Below, one piece after another: positions 6,173 to 7,565 of a DNA stretch of 7,565 nt. Positions within the stretch are counted from its first letter, which is position 1. Each line of letters begins with the position of its first letter. The stretch is from Candidatus Hodarchaeota archaeon (GTDB lineage Archaea; Asgardarchaeota; Heimdallarchaeia; Hodarchaeales; YT1-057): NCBI GenBank assembly GCA_016839955.1, contig JAEOTI010000081.1, forward strand, positions 1-7,565, written 5' to 3'. The translations under genes were made by a program, and so were the position numbers. The notes beneath the pieces were generated by a model. The model was not told the origin of the DNA, made no database searches, and saw nothing but the letters and a program-made list of their open reading frames with translations.

Positions 6173-6838
6173 ATGAAATTATTTGAATTTAATACTGAAG
6201 ATAATTTTGTTTATGAAAATGGTTATCACATAACTTCTGATGTAACTAGAATAGGTAAAATAATAACACATTATGAGTTATATAAAAAAATAATTAATAT
6301 ACCGGGAGAAGTAATAGAATGTGGTGTTTTCAAGGGATCATCTCTTATAAGATTTGCTACCTTCAGAGGAATACTTGAAAATCCGAATTCCAGAAAAATT
6401 GTTGGTTTTGATACCTTTGGGGACTTTCCTAATTCTAGTTATGAACTTGATAAAAAATATGTTGATAACTTTGTGAAAGCAGCTGGAAATAGAAGTATAT
6501 CCCTAACGGAATTAAAAAAAGTCTTTGAATATAAAAAATTCATAAATTATGAATTAATAGCAGGTAATATAATAGATACTATTCCAGAATACATAATTAA
6601 TAATCCTGCTCTAAAGATAGCATTATTACATATAGATGTGGATATTTATGAGCCAACAAAAGTAATATTAGAATATATGTATGATAAGGTGGTCAAGAAT
6701 GGTGTATTAATCTTAGATGATTATTCTACTTTTCCGGGTGAAACTAAAGCAGTAGATGAATTTGTCAGTAATAAAAATATTATTATTCGTAAATTTCCGT
6801 TTTCTCATAAAATACCATGCTATATAATTAAAGAGTGA
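6173..6838 (+). CDS. TylF/MycF-family SAM-dependent O-methyltransferase
   Basis: A 221-residue class I methyltransferase resembling the TylF/MycF (macrocin O-methyltransferase) family, which methylates sugar or natural-product hydroxyls with SAM and a divalent metal. Motifs: VIECGVFKGSS (47-57), the SAM-binding loop; GFDTFGDFP (78-86); LLHIDVDIYEPT (151-162); GVLILDDYSTFPGETKAVDEF (177-197), where D155, D182 and D183 are the likely metal ligands. No signal peptide or membrane segment. In bacteria and archaea such genes often sit in surface-glycan or secondary-metabolite clusters, but no glycosyltransferase or sugar gene is visible here, so the substrate is unknown. Base composition is markedly more AT-rich than in ino1, tdh or kbl, and isoleucine is often ATA (five of six in residues 27-43), which suggests separate ancestry. 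The ribosome site is weak or distant. Degraded fragments lie on both sides. Confidence 0.88.
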   Translation: MKLFEFNTEDNFVYENGYHITSDVTRIGKIITHYELYKKIINIPGEVIECGVFKGSSLIRFATFRGILENPNSRKIVGFDTFGDFPNSSYELDKKYVDNFVKAAGNRSISLTELKKVFEYKKFINYELIAGNIIDTIPEYIINNPALKIALLHIDVDIYEPTKVILEYMYDKVVKNGVLILDDYSTFPGETKAVDEFVSNKNIIIRKFPFSHKIPCYIIKE

Positions 6839-6978
6839 AGAATATTGACTGTCTTTTAGATCAATGGATGAAATTATGAAAACCTTATTTTCCTGAAACC
6901 TATGAGGAGGAGCAAAAACAGAAATGGTTAGCAGAAAATGGTGGTACAGGAATTGCTTCTGATCCTTTTAAGAAATAG
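6835..6978 (+). pseudogene. Short coding fragment with in-frame TGA, unidentified
   Basis: A frame opening with GTG at 6835, overlapping the methyltransferase stop, reads VKNIDCLLDQWMKL, meets TGA at 6877-6879, then continues KPYFPETYEEEQKQKW and a further 16 residues ending DPFKK before TAG at 6976-6978. Both halves look like one natural, acidic/aromatic C-terminal segment interrupted by a stop. I do not recognise the family. It overlaps, tail to tail, the end of a minus-strand fragment. Confidence 0.35.
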
Positions 6979-7227
6979 GATAAGGCATAGTCTTCTTTAC
7001 CATGTTCAGATAGCACCTGAGCATGTAATCTAGCCTTTTCAGGTGATAATCCTTTTTTGCTAAAATCTAGTAAGTGATAAGTATCACCTTCAACAGTATC
7101 CATTTTTGAAATAATTTTTTGTTTTACTTTTGTTAATAGGAGCAATGTCTTTTTTTGTTGGTATTTCTTCAGAAAAAGTAATTATTCCAGATCTAACTGG
7201 TTTTTCCCATACTACTTTTTTACTCAT
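6900..7227 (-). pseudogene. Frame-broken minus-strand gene fragment, unidentified
   Basis: On the minus strand an ATG at 7227-7225 begins a 45-codon frame with MSKKVVWEKPVRSGI and EEIPTKKDIAPI, ending at TGA 7092-7090. A second frame, offset by one base and open from 7145 to 6900, carries a convincing stretch VEGDTYHLLDFSKKGLSPEK followed by ARLHAQVLSEHGKEDYALS. Joining the two would need a one-base indel at about 7100-7145, where there are several A-runs. Natural-looking sequence fades after about 6975, where the translation becomes antisense to the fragment on the other strand. No family is recognised. It could be a real small gene with a sequencing indel or a decayed one. Confidence 0.38.
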
Positions 7228-7260
7228 TATATTACCAATTTAATCAAATTTAAGCATTTC

Positions 7261-7404
7261 ATTATTGAAATAACTATTATTTGTTATTTAGATTTCCAAG
7301 GACTAGACACTTTACAGTATGCAGAAAGGATTACAACAGGGATGCTAAATAGGGTACGGGGTATCCTTAATACATTTGATTTTGATTTTTCATATGTTCC
7401 TTAA
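7261..7404 (+). pseudogene. C-terminal-like coding fragment, unidentified
   Basis: The plus-strand frame ending at TAA 7402-7404 gives a protein-like end, LDFQGLDTLQYAERIT then TGMLNRVRGILNTFDFDFSY (about residues 10-47 of the fragment). The frame is open from 7081, but its first 150 bases are antisense to the minus-strand fragment and read as low-complexity Phe/Tyr/Ile sequence, so only the later part looks real. No start codon with a ribosome site precedes it. Its stop lies inside the 28-bp palindrome. Family unknown; chance cannot be excluded. Confidence 0.3.
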
Positions 7405-7416
7405 GTAACATATGAA
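7389..7416. repeat. Near-perfect 28-bp palindrome
   Basis: Arms TTCATATGTT (7389-7398) and AACATATGAA (7407-7416) match exactly over 10 bp. The 8-base centre CCTTAAGT is itself palindromic apart from its outermost pair, so 13 of 14 base pairs are symmetric. It starts 22 bases past the stop of the minus-strand gene at the right edge. It lacks a T-run in the minus direction, so it may be a protein-binding site, a processing hairpin or a mobile-element end rather than a simple terminator. Confidence 0.65.
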
Positions 7417-7437
7417 CATAATCAACTCTAATATTGA

Positions 7438-7565
7438 CTATTTCTTTAGGAGAATTTCTTGTAGTAATTCATAAGATAGTTCTTTGGGGAGACGATCGTA
7501 TTTACTCAAGAAAAGTGAAACTGCTGCAGACCAAATTTCTGTAAGCTCAGTTCTATCCTCTAATG
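7438..7565 (-). CDS. C-terminal end of an unidentified protein (cut by window edge)
   Basis: A minus-strand frame enters from the right edge (first full codon at 7563) and stops at TAG 7440-7438 after 41 codons. It includes TELTEIWSAAVSLFLSKYD and KELSYELLQEILLKK, with a strongly helical, amphipathic look and balanced codon use, so I take it as a real gene end. Nothing in these residues identifies a family. The 28-bp palindrome lies 22 bases downstream of its stop. Confidence 0.6.
   Translation of the reverse strand, partial: LEDRTELTEIWSAAVSLFLSKYDRLPKELSYELLQEILLKK

Noticed and set aside
7352..7366. GGGTAC/GTATCC hairpin
   Set aside because: Six pairs including a G-T pair, inside a protein-like fragment and with no T-run; likely chance.
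1..7565. TGA recoded as tryptophan throughout the genome
   Set aside because: TGG encodes Trp in the intact genes, and TGA ends the GTPase, ino1 and methyltransferase genes at normal family lengths.
1..7565. CRISPR array, tRNA, rRNA or insertion sequence
   Set aside because: No regularly spaced repeats, cloverleaf-like sequence, rRNA signature or intact transposase was seen on either strand.

Overview
The window looks like a piece of an AT-rich archaeal genome, most likely from the Asgard group. The strongest clue is a compact Ras/Rab-type small GTPase (1154-1711) with all five G motifs; such genes are a hallmark of Asgard archaea and eukaryotes. Archaeal-type inositol-1-phosphate synthase fits, as does a queC-like gene beside what looks like the start of an mptA/folE2-type GTP cyclohydrolase. 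Gene starts include GTG and TTG, several genes have Shine-Dalgarno-like sites, and there are no introns. I cannot name the lineage from sequence alone.

Layout. Positions 1-945 (minus strand) hold a two-gene unit: a full-length QueC-family enzyme followed 2 bp later by the first 39 codons of a probable MptA/FolE2, cut by the window edge. Both belong to the GTP-to-preQ0 (7-deazaguanine) route that supplies archaeosine in archaeal tRNA. A divergent intergenic region (946-1153) separates them from the plus-strand genes. These are the small GTPase, inositol-1-phosphate synthase (1977-3062, TTG start), L-threonine 3-dehydrogenase (3118-4185) and glycine C-acetyltransferase (4410-5558). The last two form the classical threonine breakdown route: threonine to 2-amino-3-ketobutyrate to glycine plus acetyl-CoA. 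Inositol-1-phosphate synthase supplies the inositol headgroup of archaeal phospholipids and has no obvious metabolic link to the threonine genes, but it lies only 55 bp upstream of tdh.

The second half is different. From the strong terminator after kbl (5611-5645) to the right edge, only one intact gene is visible: a TylF/MycF-type O-methyltransferase (6173-6838), clearly more AT-rich than the metabolic genes. Around it are fragments that read like protein but are interrupted by stops or frame changes: a Cys-rich C-terminal fragment (5880-6113), a short fragment with an in-frame TGA (6835-6978), a frame-broken minus-strand fragment (about 6900-7227) and a C-terminal fragment (7261-7404). A near-perfect 28-bp palindrome (7389-7416) and the last 41 codons of an unidentified minus-strand gene (7438-7565) close the window. 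I read this as a region of gene decay and probable gene acquisition.

The most notable single point is an in-frame TGA at codon 383 of kbl. The reading frame continues for 17 more codons that look like the missing C-terminal helix of the family, then reaches TAA at the terminator. I do not see a convincing new multi-gene system.
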